Source: Dipylidium caninum (lineage: Eukaryota; Platyhelminthes; Cestoda; Cyclophyllidea; Dipylidiidae). From it: DNA of 64,000 nucleotides. How positions within the stretch are numbered: position 1 is the first letter of the stretch; the number at the start of each line of letters is the position of its first letter. Shown piece by piece: positions 11,901-32,247 of this stretch. The notes under the pieces are model-generated. The model was not told the DNA's origin and did not search any database. It saw only the letters and a program-made list of their open reading frames with translations. The stretch is taken from positions 62,001 through 126,000 of the forward strand of contig QEYB01000588.1 in assembly GCA_017562135.1 (NCBI GenBank). The letters run 5' to 3'. A program made the position numbers and the translations under genes.

Positions 11901-14900
11901 ATTTATGGAGATAAAGCAAACAGAATTGCTCAATCGGCATGGAAATGCACGACTACCACACAAAGCTTCAATTGCTCTCGACAAACTGGACAACTTCCCT
12001 GCCACGTGGAAAACACTTCTGCCGCAGCCTCCGCCTTCACTCGATGTCTCAACAGCCGACCGACCGATTGTCTTTTTTTCATACTCACAAACTGCTTTTA
12101 AAAAAAAAAAGCCATAGCCAAAAGGATACTATGAAGCACTTTGAATGCTTTATTAACTCTCAAAATAGTAAGTTTTGTTCTTCAAAAAGGCATATCCAAC
12201 TTGTGAATTTGCTGACAGAAAATCGTCAATGGCGCTGGAAGTTACTTCGCCTTAAAAGAATAAATACTGTGAAAAATTGCGCTTTCGGCTTCACCACCCA
12301 GAGTCAATGCTCGTTTCACGGTTTCCAGGCTAATAAGTGTGGTGGGGAAGATCACATCATGCAATCGCTGAAGTCTTACAGAGGAAGGTGCACTTCCGGC
12401 CAGGCGGAAAGTGGAAATAGCCAAAGAGGCTGACGATTTTTTCCCCACGCCGTCAAAAGAACTGGCCTGACAGGGGGTTTGTGACCTCAAGGAGACGGGG
12501 GGATGCACGGCCGCGCCTCGTCTTGCCTCCACGTCTAATTGAGCAGTGGAGCTTTAAAAATCCCTCCGCTCAGTTGGTTTCTCCGTCTTGCCTCACCCGT
12601 AAAAGGGGTTAGCGCCGACCTGACGACCTGAAAAGGAATCCACCTTTTCCGCGCGGGCGAAGGGAAGCGTCGGGGAGGAAGCCGCAGCGAAGCCGAGTTT
12701 CTGCAAGCGTCGCCACTGAAAGCTGCGACATCCCCGTTTTGCAGTTGCATCGTAGGACTCTTTACACGAAAATAAACCACCGAAGGTGAGCAGTGGCCCC
12801 AGGCGGTCTTCGTGAGGCAGTGAGGGAAGCCGGAGCCGCCTGAGAGAAAGTCTCGTCGTCTTGGTTGACAAGGAAGGGGAATAAAGTGGACGAGCACATT
12901 TCAGAAGACGCAGAACCTCGGCAACATTTTTCCGAGTAACTTCTGCTCAAAGGAATTTTCCTTCCCTCCGAGCCAGTTGATGGTGGCCGCGGGTTACTGG
13001 AAGCTTCATACGTTTTCTGCATTCAGTAAAAGCGCCACTGTCCGGATGAAGTAAGTGGAACAAGACTTCATTTCAAGCGTTTGGATGTCTTTGGAGACTG
13101 TTGGTCAGAGGAGAAGGAGAGAGAAAGAGAGAGGAACAACTCCAACAAGTCGTCCATTTGCCAGCCAAATTAAACCTCCCGACCGGATGTTCTCCACCAC
13201 GGGGGGGGGGAGGGGAAACGTCAAGCCACGACGAGCGGCAGCATTTCCGTTGCGATTTCGCCTATCTCCTTTAGGCCGTGAAAGGGGAACTTCACTTCGC
13301 GTACGCTGAGGCGAAGGACGCGAGTCCCCAACGGCGCATGGACGCGGTTCCGTTCCACACCTTCACGAGAGTCGGGGGCGGGGGAGCGCTTGGAAGGGAG
13401 GGCAAAGCGGAGAAAACGAGTAGATCGGCTGGAAGGCACGGGGCGGGGGGCGGAGGCGTGGTGGAGGCGTGGCGGAGGCGGAGAGGGGAGAGAAGGGCGT
13501 AGGAGCGCACGTACACTCGGGTGCGCACGTGGTGTCCGTCCTTCCACCGGCCAGTGGCGGACAAACTCCTCGCCCTCGTCGTCCAAATGATCGATAGACG
13601 CGCATCGCCTCCGTCCACCACGTCACCAGCCACGTTGGACGAGTGGAAGTGACGCTTGCGCCCGCCGGCACTGAGCAGAGGCTTGCACAGGGCAATTTTG
13701 GAGAGGCGCGCGACACCACCTCTCGCTTTAAGGCCAAGTGCTCTTTTGCCCAGTTCATTTATGGAAATTATTAGATTGTAAACTATAAGACGGGTTTCGT
13801 GTTTAGCCGGACGAATGGGTCCTTCGTCCTTCCTACAGTAGAAGCAGACGGAACCGCGACAACGGCGGTGTCTTCCTGTCGCCTCGCTTGAACTTGTTGT
13901 GAGGCATGAGAAGAAATTTATTCACTCGACACGGCGCTTTGTTCCTCCATGAGAACGCTGGACGACGACCACAAGAAACTGCTTCTACTCTCGACAAATT
14001 AACTCTGTGCATCGCAAGAGTTTACCACATCCTCAACGTTCATCCGAGGATTCGCCGACCGACTGATGGTTGCCTTTCCGCAATTACGAAGGGTTTTTTT
14101 TTAAAAAAGCATAAAATGACGTTCCACTTACTGTAAAAATAAAGGCTTCCTTCCTTGCTAATGGGTGCTGCAATGAATACTGCAAAAATCGCACTATTTA
14201 GTTTTTAATTTTATATTCAACGCCTGTTTCATGCATGAATGTCGCTTTGGCATTAGTGAGGGAGGAAGGAGAGGCGACTGAGCCGTCACGACTATGAACT
14301 CTGTCATTTTCCCCTTAAAAAAGTATTACCTCGGCAAAAAAGCGCTCAAAATGAGTGAATATTTGTGGATAAAAGGTGGCCCTGATGCGGAACAGAGTTG
14401 GGAGGAGAGAAAGTTGAAGTTAGTCCGCATTTTCGTCATAGACGCTCCTCAACCAAGCCGCATGAGCTCGGTTGCCCCGAGAGCCTCCGCGATGGCAGTC
14501 GGTGGAGGACGGGGAGACCGGGGGCTTCGGTGGGGACGGTGGCTGATTTCAGTCACATGGAGGGGCGCGCGAGGAACCGGGAGGCACAAAGTCTCTCGGC
14601 CGGAGCAAATTTCCACCCCGAATGCCTGGACTGTGGAGCAATTATCAGGCCACCACTGCGATTAGAGAACATACGAGCCAAGCGTGTGGGAGTGGAAAAT
14701 GATCTTCCTCATCGCCTCCTCCACGCGTCAATCGGAACGCCGTTGCGTGCCCACTCCTCTGCCCCGCCAATTTGCTCAAAAACCTGATTTATTTTCAACT
14801 AACACAACCTTAAAAGCGCCCAATTGGACAAACGAACGGGAGGTGAGGATAAAACCTCAGTTTGGGGCAAAGTAAACCATGTCAACACACTCGCCAGGAG

Positions 14901-17900
14901 TTGTGATGCTCTGCGTGAATGAACCCTTGGGGGGACTCCGATCAGAATGAAAGGAAAATGAGGCAATTTGAGGGCCCCACGTTAGGTCAACGTCTGCCAC
15001 AGTGCAACGCCTTTTCAGATGAAATGCCTGACTGGAAGGGGAGCTGCCACGAAGATGAGAACGAAGTGCAGCGCCCAGCCAAGGGAGAATGCTTTAGTTG
15101 ACGGGCTTCGGGGAGGGGGAGCTGGCTACAAGCAGGGGATGCGAAGACCGGTTAGAGGGGAAATCCGTCCCCCACGGGGACCAGTCTTGACCGCCACCCT
15201 CAAAGTGGATCCGCCGTCGGACATAATAAACGTCTCAAGGAAAGCGCCCCGGTGAGGCGACAGAGAGGCGTGAGGAGAAGGTCCCACGCGATCTGACAGC
15301 GTCTAAGTTGAGAAGCGAGTGTGTCGAAGTCATTTTGAGATGCACAAAGCGAATTTATAATAGTGGAGGAAAGACGCCTAAGCGCCAGGCAGGTTGGAAA
15401 CTATAAAACAGGCATTTTTTGCTTAGCGCGTGTCCATTGTAACATGCTCTCTGTAATTTTATTTGTTAATGTTAAAGATATTTCTCTTACCCACTATGTA
15501 AATCTTTTTCTCGGTTGTATCCCACTCTTATATCAGACTTTTCGACGGACTTTTCTTGTCCCATTTCAAATTAAATCACAACGCAGCTCAACAAGCCTGT
15601 TTTATAGTTTCCAACCGAATACCTCCAGCCATCGTAGGCGAAGCATCTTCCAAGTTGCTGGAGTGAAGAGGGAGAGAAGATGTGTTGCAGGTCATAAAGG
15701 ACCTTCATCCGAGAGCCGTTAGCATAGCGACTGTGCTCACCCTCGGCTTCTGAACTGTCGCGAGCAGGAGAAGAACAATCGGAGCGAGAAGCGGCGGCGG
15801 CAGCAGCGGTGGCGGTTTGCGATGTAGAGGCCGAACCGGGAGGTGGTGGTCGCGCCGGTGAGGGACTGCGTGGTCTCGACGGCGAGGCGCTGCGATGATA
15901 TTCCTCGGATTCGTTGCTTTAAGATAAAACAAACGAACTTCACCACTCATTGATTCGGCAGTGAAAAGCAGATGGCTCTAAGAGGCCCCCCGAGTGCCAA
16001 TTAGAGCCACCACGGCGCCTGACAACTGCGTATCAAGGCCTTCGTGTACAGACGCATCGAGAGTTTCTTCGAAGGCCCTTTCTACCAATCGCCCGAGCAC
16101 AGAAAACCAATTGTGGTGATTGAGTAGTCAAGACTGACAGGTTGACGCCTTTCGAGGTGCGGAGAGGACGCCACGCAATGACACAAAACCCCTTGTGGGC
16201 TCCAAGTGGCCGAGGGAGGAAATAGTCAGAGGGAGGCCTCTAATGCCCTATGGGTACAAAATTACGCACTCACGAAATAAGGGGTGGGAGTGTGATAGCC
16301 GGATGCCCCTTAAGGCCTCATCCCCAATTTCAGCGAAAACCGGTGAATTTTTAATCGCTTCGCAAGAATGGGAAGACACCCAACTTAAACTTGAATCACC
16401 CTGAGGAGAAAACTGCGTGAATCTGCTACGGAGATTGAAAGTTTTGAAATCGTGAACATATGCATGCGTTCGTGTGGGACAAGGAAGCAACAACTCGGAG
16501 AGCAGACGGCGCCAATAACAGGATCGTAAGGAGAAGAGACGGCCAGACGGCGGAGCACCACTCACCGGGACTTCCTCGTTTGCCGCGGTGTGAGTGTCGC
16601 TGACTGTTTCACCGCCTGGATGGTGCGATCCGCCGAGAGGGCGAAGTGGCTGGTGGCGGCGGCGATGACGGCCTGTTGTTGATCAGGCGAGAGTCCTACG
16701 AGTGGACAGGAGTGGGTGAATTGACAGTCCATGCTGGTTGAGAGGCGAGTGGGACAGGCGAAATAACTTAAACTGTTTGGATGCCCCCAGCTAAGTGCCG
16801 TGGAGAGGCCAACTAGAGGACGAGCGCCAACACGAGTCTCCCCGTGGGTAAATTAACAAAAAAAATAATAAAATTGCTGGGCGGATGAGTCATAAAAGCC
16901 CAAGAAGAGGAAGAGAAATTGGGGGTTGTTTAGCAAAGCAATAGTCTTTGCCATCTCCTTCCTGTCTGGAGGGACTTCCGCTCGAGAAAGGGTTCACTTC
17001 TATGAATCGGTCAACGAACTAGTGAATAACCGGAGAAAGGCGCCGAAGTGGAGAGAATGAAGGTGAAATTTCTCATTGGGCAGTACAACTCACCATGCGT
17101 TTCACCCTCCTCCTCCTCCTCATCCTCCTCTTCCTCCTTCGCCTCCGGCATCGTGCACTCATTCCCCTCATCCTCGGGCTGTGGAGCCTCTCCCACCACC
17201 GCCTCCTCATCGTCCTCCAGCGGCTCGGTCCGTTCGCCTTCAGGATCGGTGACGATAACTTCAGCGGGGGGAATCTTAAGGTTTGCCGGTGTTTTCGCCT
17301 CGTTCGGGACCGGTGTGTCGTGGAGGTCTGCAATCAGGAGGCTGTCCTTTGGTGCCGGCTCTGTCGTGTTGTGATTCACCACCCTCAGCGGGGAGGGCGG
17401 ACGTGCAGGCGACTTGGGTCGAGCCGGCGAGGAAGTGACCTTTTTCTTCGTTGTGGTTTTCGGCGACTTTCCTGCTGTCGTCGACTCATCCATATCTTCA
17501 CTATCGTCCTCCTTGCCGCTGTAATGACAAAAAAACTCACCTCTTAGGCACGAAATTCACTCCACCGGAGTAGGATTTGCAAGAAATACCGTGAACGACG
17601 AAAAAAGTCATACTAACTACCCAAAATATATTCCAATGAGTGGATTGTTTGTTCAAAAACATTGTTTGAGATTTTGATATTTTCAACAAAACCCCACTGA
17701 AGATGAGTGTTTATAAGAGAATATCAACCTGACTCGCCTTTCGCATAATAAAGAGGATATCAGAAGCCGAATTGGAGCAAACAGAGAGGCAACTTTTTAG
17801 CACCATTGATGAAACCTTTTTTGTCGGGTTCATACTACTAAATATGATGCAAGTTTGGCCTTCCAAAGCAGAGAAGGCATATTTTATGACATCGTTTACA

Positions 17901-20054
17901 CCAAAAGCGATAAGTGGGGTTTGAAGCGAAAGCTCGTGATCTCCGAGACCATAAATGCCCACCGAGTACAGGAGGAGGCCGCTTGATTCACAGTTGCTGC
18001 TACAGATTCAGACCAGTTGCATTTTTTGTAAGGATTTCCCGAAAATTGGCGTGCCATTGAGTTCTCACGACTCCATATTTCCTTTAACTGCGAGTCGCAC
18101 TTCGTTTGATGAAATCAGTGGAAAGAAAAAAGCAAATGACAAAGAGGCTCTCGAAAATCATCTCCTACATTCGCTATGTTAGGGGAGAACGAAGATCACT
18201 TGTTTAAAATAACAACCGCAATTAGCGAAAGTGAGTACGCCACATTGGCCAGATAGTTTTAGGTAGTTTGGCCTCCACTTCAAAGCCCGACAATGAAACT
18301 GATGGGAAGCAAACAATAAAAAAATCACCTTGGTCAATTGTGTGTAGAATAAATTGGTTTAAAAGACGCTACACAAAAAGTATCAACACGATACGGTGAA
18401 GTGGTTACTTGTAATAGAACTTACCCGGCCTTCTTATTTTTTTTCAAAAGGGCAAGATGCTGCTCCATTGCCTCAAGTATCTGTGGAGGCACCTAGAACC
18501 GCCAAATCCAGAAAAAATCAGGCTACATCCGCTACGAGATAGTATAAGAATATATACACATGGAGACATCTTACAGGGTGCAAACCAATTGATTCCTTAT
18601 CGCCAATTCCAAGACTCTTAAAAAAGAATAATATTTTAAAGCCAGGCCCGGACAACTACGTGCATCTGTCTTAATAAGTGGGACTTACCTCCGCTACGGT
18701 CAAGAACTCATCTACCTTAGCCATCACATTAGGAAAATCCCGGTAGAGTTCAATAGCTGTTTTGCAATGTGAACGCTTCATAGTGAAGTACTTTTCTGAA
18801 GCAAAATCGGAGCATTTTGCTTACCCCTGGAGCAGTTGGGACGAAGTGATAAAAATGATGTGCTGTCAACTCACCAACCAAATTCATCATGCCTTCGTTG
18901 TAGGAAGCAAACAAGCGTATGAGGTCTTTGTATAATAAAATGAATGCTGCATTAATGATTAGGTTGTTAAGATCCTTCTCCGTAGCCTAAAATGGGTGGA
19001 GATGTTAGACATTTATCCGATGACCTATAACTATCAGTCATAAGGTCGCCGTACCTCGAATTCAAAAAGAACGTACAGTTGATCGCGAAGAACAGGCAAA
19101 GCCTTCAATAACTAAGATTCAACAAAAATTAATAAAGGAAATCAGATCGAATAAAATAACGAATTATACGACGGTGGTGACGAGACTACATCTTCATATT
19201 GCACAAGTTACTATCGCAATGAGTCTCAACAGCAATTCACCTTATCCGCTGGCATAGTGCGCATAACGCCGTCATCTTTACTGAAATAACAGCATAAAAT
19301 TTGCGAAATAACGCAAATGACTATGCAAAATGGGACGTAGAAATTACATTAAAATATGTAATTTAAAGAAATGATAAAAGTTTGAGGGTCAAGTTCCCGT
19401 AAATATCGCCATCAATTAATTAATCGAAAGAGGATGTCACAATACAATGACAACTTACCCCCGTTTAACCTTACAAAAATCGAATGCCATCGTCTGATAT
19501 GATCGAGTTTTTTCTGACAAATACTTCGAATACTTGCGGATGAAAAGTGACATTTCATAAGCTATTTTAGATGAAACAAAAAAGAACTCACATTGAGAGC
19601 TCGATTTATCATTAAAATGGGGAAGATGGAATCGACAGTTATTCGATGCTATGTATTGCGATACTTTCTGAAACACATTCCTATGCAAGGAATGGTACAT
19701 ACCTCATTTCCATAATTGAGTAAATGGTGTGTCGTTATTAGTGCCTTAAACACAACAACCCATGATTTTTCATGAGTTCTTTCAGATAAAAAGTTAACGA
19801 GAAGGGGTATAGAAACATTCGGTTCGTTGCTCAGGCGTGTTAAATCTAGAAATGGACAGAAAATTAAGGCTTTTACTTTCTAAGTGCTTTTTTTTAGGGG
19901 CGATAAGTTCCTCCGTAGAGGCCTTAGCCACAATTTTTCCCAAAGCAGATCCAGCTAAACTGTATTTCGCCTGCGTGACCCTGTCCATTAGACTTTGACC
20001 CGTGCCACTTCCCGCTAGCTGTTTTGCCATCTTTCCTGCCATCTTTGCCGTCAT
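5953..20054 (-). CDS. PICALM/SNAP91-like: AP180/CALM clathrin-assembly protein (ANTH domain)
   Basis: Endocytic adaptor that binds PIP2, clathrin and synaptic-vesicle SNAREs at the plasma membrane. Exons (complement): 19877-20054, 19703-19845, 19592-19667, 19459-19561, 19241-19280, 19055-19111, 18875-18986, 18689-18795, 18575-18616, 18425-18492, 17094-17518, 16566-16695, 15741-15916, 10830-10871, 10595-10639, 9529-9669, 7107-7232, 5953-6116. They sum to 2175 nt, 725 codons in frame. The ANTH domain (about residues 10-310) shows [19 protein letters not shown], the PIP2-binding [39 protein letters not shown] and [12 protein letters not shown]. The tail is Pro/Ser/acidic-rich and carries clathrin-box-like DLLGFDDL and [10 protein letters not shown], then [17 protein letters not shown] and NPSNWGS, matching the CALM C-terminal region. 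The ATG at 20054 sits directly behind an AG. The terminal exon after 5953 is unresolved; an extra small tail exon could have been missed. Confidence 0.88.
7697..7730 (+). repeat. G-rich tract (G-quadruplex-prone)
   Basis: Several G runs of 7-9 bases separated by single A or AGGA steps, in an AP180 intron (minus-strand gene, so the RNA carries the C-rich strand). Low-complexity sequence that could stall polymerases or cause assembly errors. Confidence 0.7.
7985..8008 (+). repeat. (GA)n microsatellite
   Basis: Simple GA dinucleotide run followed by poly-A, in the same AP180 intron as the G-rich tract. Confidence 0.85.
8046..8240 (+). mobile_element. TIR mini-element copy 1 (partial)
   Basis: Begins with gtggaaattataaaacgggc, close to the terminal inverted repeat of the better copy at 15385. 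It then follows that copy with small gaps: ttcattgaaacgtgc against tccattgtaacatgc, and ttgtatttgtaaa against ttttatttgttaa. No matching right-hand repeat found, so it looks truncated or decayed. Confidence 0.5.
11310..11530 (+). mobile_element. TIR mini-element copy 2 / 5' part of a mariner remnant
   Basis: Contains ttcattgtaacctgcactcg followed by tttttatttatacactc and cttattcttcccac, then gacgtcaaattgactcgtggcgcag. These match in order the interior of the 15385 element (tccattgtaacatgctctc; tttcaaattaaatcacaacgcag). About 300 bp further on lies a mariner C-terminal remnant in the same orientation, so this may be the left end of one decayed element of about 950 bp. Confidence 0.45.
11830..12270 (+). 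pseudogene. Mariner transposase remnant (C-terminal part)
   Basis: The plus strand reads [19 protein letters not shown], then ALDKLDN, then after frame changes [11 protein letters not shown]. In the mariner family the order is QKRPELLNRxG..HDNARPHxA..KL..., later FxxSKxxxFY. Frameshifts and loss of the HPPYSPDLAPxD block show it is dead. It lies inside the long AP180 intron between exons 13 and 14. Confidence 0.55.
13752..14240 (+). pseudogene. Second mariner-like remnant in the same AP180 intron
   Basis: Reads [20 protein letters not shown] then TLDKL, comparable with LLNRHG...HDNARPHxA..KL of mariner transposases and parallel to the remnant at 11830. It is preceded by gtaaactataagacgggt (13769 onward) and followed near 14220 by caacgcctgtttcatgcat. 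The latter resembles the inverted terminal repeat of the element at 15385, so the whole may be one internally deleted copy. Confidence 0.45.
15385..15622 (+). mobile_element. Non-autonomous TIR element (MITE), about 235 bp
   Basis: Left end ggttggaaactataaaacag gc (15387-15408) and right end gcctgttttatagtttccaacc (15597-15618) are perfect inverted repeats of 22 bases. The interior is AT-rich with no credible coding frame. Related sequences occur at 8046, 11310 and 13769, all within AP180 introns. The repeat start GGTTGG resembles mariner terminal repeats, which suggests derivation from the nearby mariner remnants. A TA target duplication is not evident. Confidence 0.7.
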
Positions 20055-20068
20055 CTTAGGGCAATGAC
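20055..20068 (-). promoter_or_regulatory. Candidate trans-splice acceptor at AP180 start
   Basis: On the minus strand the start codon at 20054 is immediately preceded by cattgccctaag, so AG abuts ATG. In flatworms the spliced leader can be joined directly at the start codon (known for Schistosoma and Echinococcus, from memory). The pyrimidine tract is short, so support is modest. Confidence 0.35.
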
Positions 20069-21082
20069 CAGGGAAAACGTCCAGCAACCAAAATGTACAC
20101 TGTTAACCAGCGAGGTCGAGAAATGAAAGTGACTGTCTAAAAGAGTCTGAGTAAATTTCCATATAGCAATGTTTCACAAATATAATTAAATAGAAAGTTA
20201 AATTCTATTTAATTTATTAACTCAACGTGTGCAACAAGTACAGCACTTGAAAAATTGCCTTCGATTAACAAATACCTTGTAAGGTTGTTAGCCGCATATA
20301 CTGTCTAGCTTGCTGTAATTCCCCCCATAAATTAGGTGTGTAAGTGAAACCGGATATAGCAAATCTACAGGATCAAGATAAATAATATAGAACATTAATT
20401 TTCGTACAAAATTTTATGCCGCAAATAGAAATAAGAACATCGCGGGAGGAGATACGCCCTCCCCACCAGCCTTGCAACTTAAAGCAGTCTTAATCGGACC
20501 CATTTCTTGACTTCTTGCTATTAAATATATGTAACTGTCTATTAACCGTATTTTGATATTTCAACACAAGTAGCTATGGGCCCTCTCTTCTCGATCCTGT
20601 TGGACACATCCTCTTGGTGGAATCGGGAATTTGTGTCCCTTTGGATATCTCTTGATCTATAGTCTTAATACCTTGCACTTACTCACACCAGTTGTCTGAC
20701 TTAATTAGTCAGCTTTTGATTAGCGTCGTGGCGTCGCATTAGGCCAACAAGTAAATAATCTGAAGTCAACTTAATCACGAGACTTTTTGGGTACACTTTG
20801 GCGCAAAACATTTGTTGGCAGACGGTGAGTCTCTCTTTAGGCCAGGTAGGTGAATGGATTTGTGAATAAGCCAATGTTTTCTTACTCCTTAATGACATTA
20901 AATGCTTTAACAAATCTGCACCTGGGCCAAACACAGGCTGATCTAAATAAAATTTCAATTTGGTTTGATTTTGTACGAATATGTGTGAAAACGTGGTCAC
21001 CGAAAGATCCTCTTTGTTGTCTGCAATACTACACCATCCACTTATGCTGACGTAAGTTCGCGATACGAAAACATTTTATCAG
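20069..21082. other. Divergent intergenic region with possible first exon of the next gene
   Basis: Lies between the AP180 5' end (minus) and the unrecognised plus-strand gene. An ATG at about 20981 opens MCENVVTERSSLL and runs to a good donor (gtaagt) at 21053. Its phase does not join the next exon, so I do not claim it. The 99-codon minus ORF at 20701-21000 has no family motif. Confidence 0.3.
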
Positions 21083-21519
21083 CCGTAAACTTGGAAACCG
21101 GAAATATCCTTGCATGTTCCATATCTCCATTCACATTCTTAGACTCCTCTCCCATGGGCGGGATATGTAAACGTTACTTTTCACGCGCTTCGGAATGTGT
21201 TCGGCGGATCCAGGAGGGTTGTTTGACCTTCGTTACAGATTCCGATCATTGCAAGGTAAAGTTTCATTTTGTATGATGTTTTAAGCTAAAAGCGACTATG
21301 AGAAGGCTTTGTCATATCAGTATCTGGAGTGGAAAGAGAACTTCACTGCCGCAGGAAATGATAAGACATCCCAGAGGAATCTTCTTTTGGTATAATTATG
21401 TCTTTATCTAAAATTTCTTGCAGGAACTCTCCGCAGATTTGATTCCACACACTTTTATCACCGGAAATTCGCTGAAGTTTATCGATCTAATTATTGCTCG
21501 GTGTATTGAAAATCATTTG
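21083..21519 (+). CDS. Unrecognised protein, last three exons
   Basis: I do not recognise the family. Exons 21083-21255, 21303-21389 and 21424-21519 each have matching GT/AG sites and join in frame (57, 29 and 32 codons). They give a run that includes CSISPFTFLDSSPMGGICKR, CLTFVTDSDHCK, ALSYQYLEWKENFTAAGND and ELSADLIPHTFITGNSLKF followed by IDLIIARCIENHL. The first exon starts with 2 bases of a split codon, so upstream exon(s) exist but are not located. After 21519 either the frame reads on to a TAA within ten codons or one more short exon follows. An AATAAA at about 21771 could end the mRNA. It ends about 300 bp before the DUS2 start codon on the same strand. Confidence 0.5.
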
Positions 21520-21839
21520 GTAGGAGTAAATATAAAAATTTAATAACCTTATTTAAGCAAAATATGACTTTTGAAGAGAAGGAATTTTTTTGCTCGGTGT
21601 TGCGTTGGTATACTCTTGTTCAACATCTCCATCCTGCTTTGGCTTCTGTTCCATTTCAGCGAACAAAATTCTACTGAACACATTCGTTCTTTGCACCACC
21701 CACACTTTTGCTGCGTTTATTCACTGCATTCATAGGTCACCTTTAAGGCTGATTTGTAAATATTTGAAAAGAATAAAGTTGACACCTTTGACGTCTTCTT
21801 TCCGTTTCTCTCACGCTAACCATCTGCGACCAGTAGCAT

Positions 21840-21858
21840 TTCCTTCCTTCTTTTACAG
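21840..21858 (+). promoter_or_regulatory. Candidate trans-splice acceptor at DUS2 start
   Basis: ttccttccttcttttacag sits directly in front of the DUS2 ATG at 21859. This is a textbook polypyrimidine tract and AG. As DUS2 begins at the right place in the protein, this is either a spliced-leader acceptor (fitting a downstream gene in an operon) or the end of a 5' UTR intron. Confidence 0.5.
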
Positions 21859-31610
<9,752 letters not shown>

Positions 31611-32207
31611 CGTCTTTCTTGGCGTAAAATTTAATTGTACATTGGTATATAATATATTTTGCCTTTTTGAGCCTTCTTTCACCGAATCCCGTGACAATTT
31701 GCCGGACGATTCAAGTCCTCGTGAAGGAGGCGATGAATTTCTGCCGAAGTGAAGCGTATGGGACACGAAGGATTGAGTCTTGGTGGACATTTTTCCCCAA
31801 GTCTGCATCCAGCGTCGATAGCCAGATCTTGGGAGAGGGCAAGTCGGCCTTGTGGAGACTGTCATTCACTCCCCAATCCCCTCCGCCCCTCCGTTTCATT
31901 GGTCCATCCAACGGGCGGCGGCAAGATGCAGCGCCATCCGAGTTTGGGTGCGCCTTGGTAACAATCACCGCTGGCCTTGCAGCAGTAACACGAGCCGTTG
32001 ACCCGATGGACTGGGCTACTTAACTTGTGCTTCAATCGCCAAGAGACTGTGGGCAAGTTGAGGCGACTCCTCCCCCGTCCGTGTCCAATTTCCTGTCCTC
32101 CTCACAGGCTGCTGCAGATGAATGTACAGCAGTCGGAGCACTTAATAGCACCGCCGGACGGTTAAGAGCCGTCAGTCGTCTGCTTCATCCTTCGACCGGC
32201 GGACGGT

Positions 32208-32247
32208 GGCCATTAAGTCTTACTGAAGGCCATTAAGTCTTACTGAA
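32208..32247 (+). repeat. Perfect 20-bp tandem duplication
   Basis: Two adjacent identical copies of ggccattaagtcttactgaa. No coding context. Confidence 0.9.

Noticed and set aside
17095..17547. 150-codon plus ORF rich in Leu
   Set aside because: Antisense of the acidic AP180 exon 17094-17518. The Leu runs come from the complement of GAG/GAA repeats.
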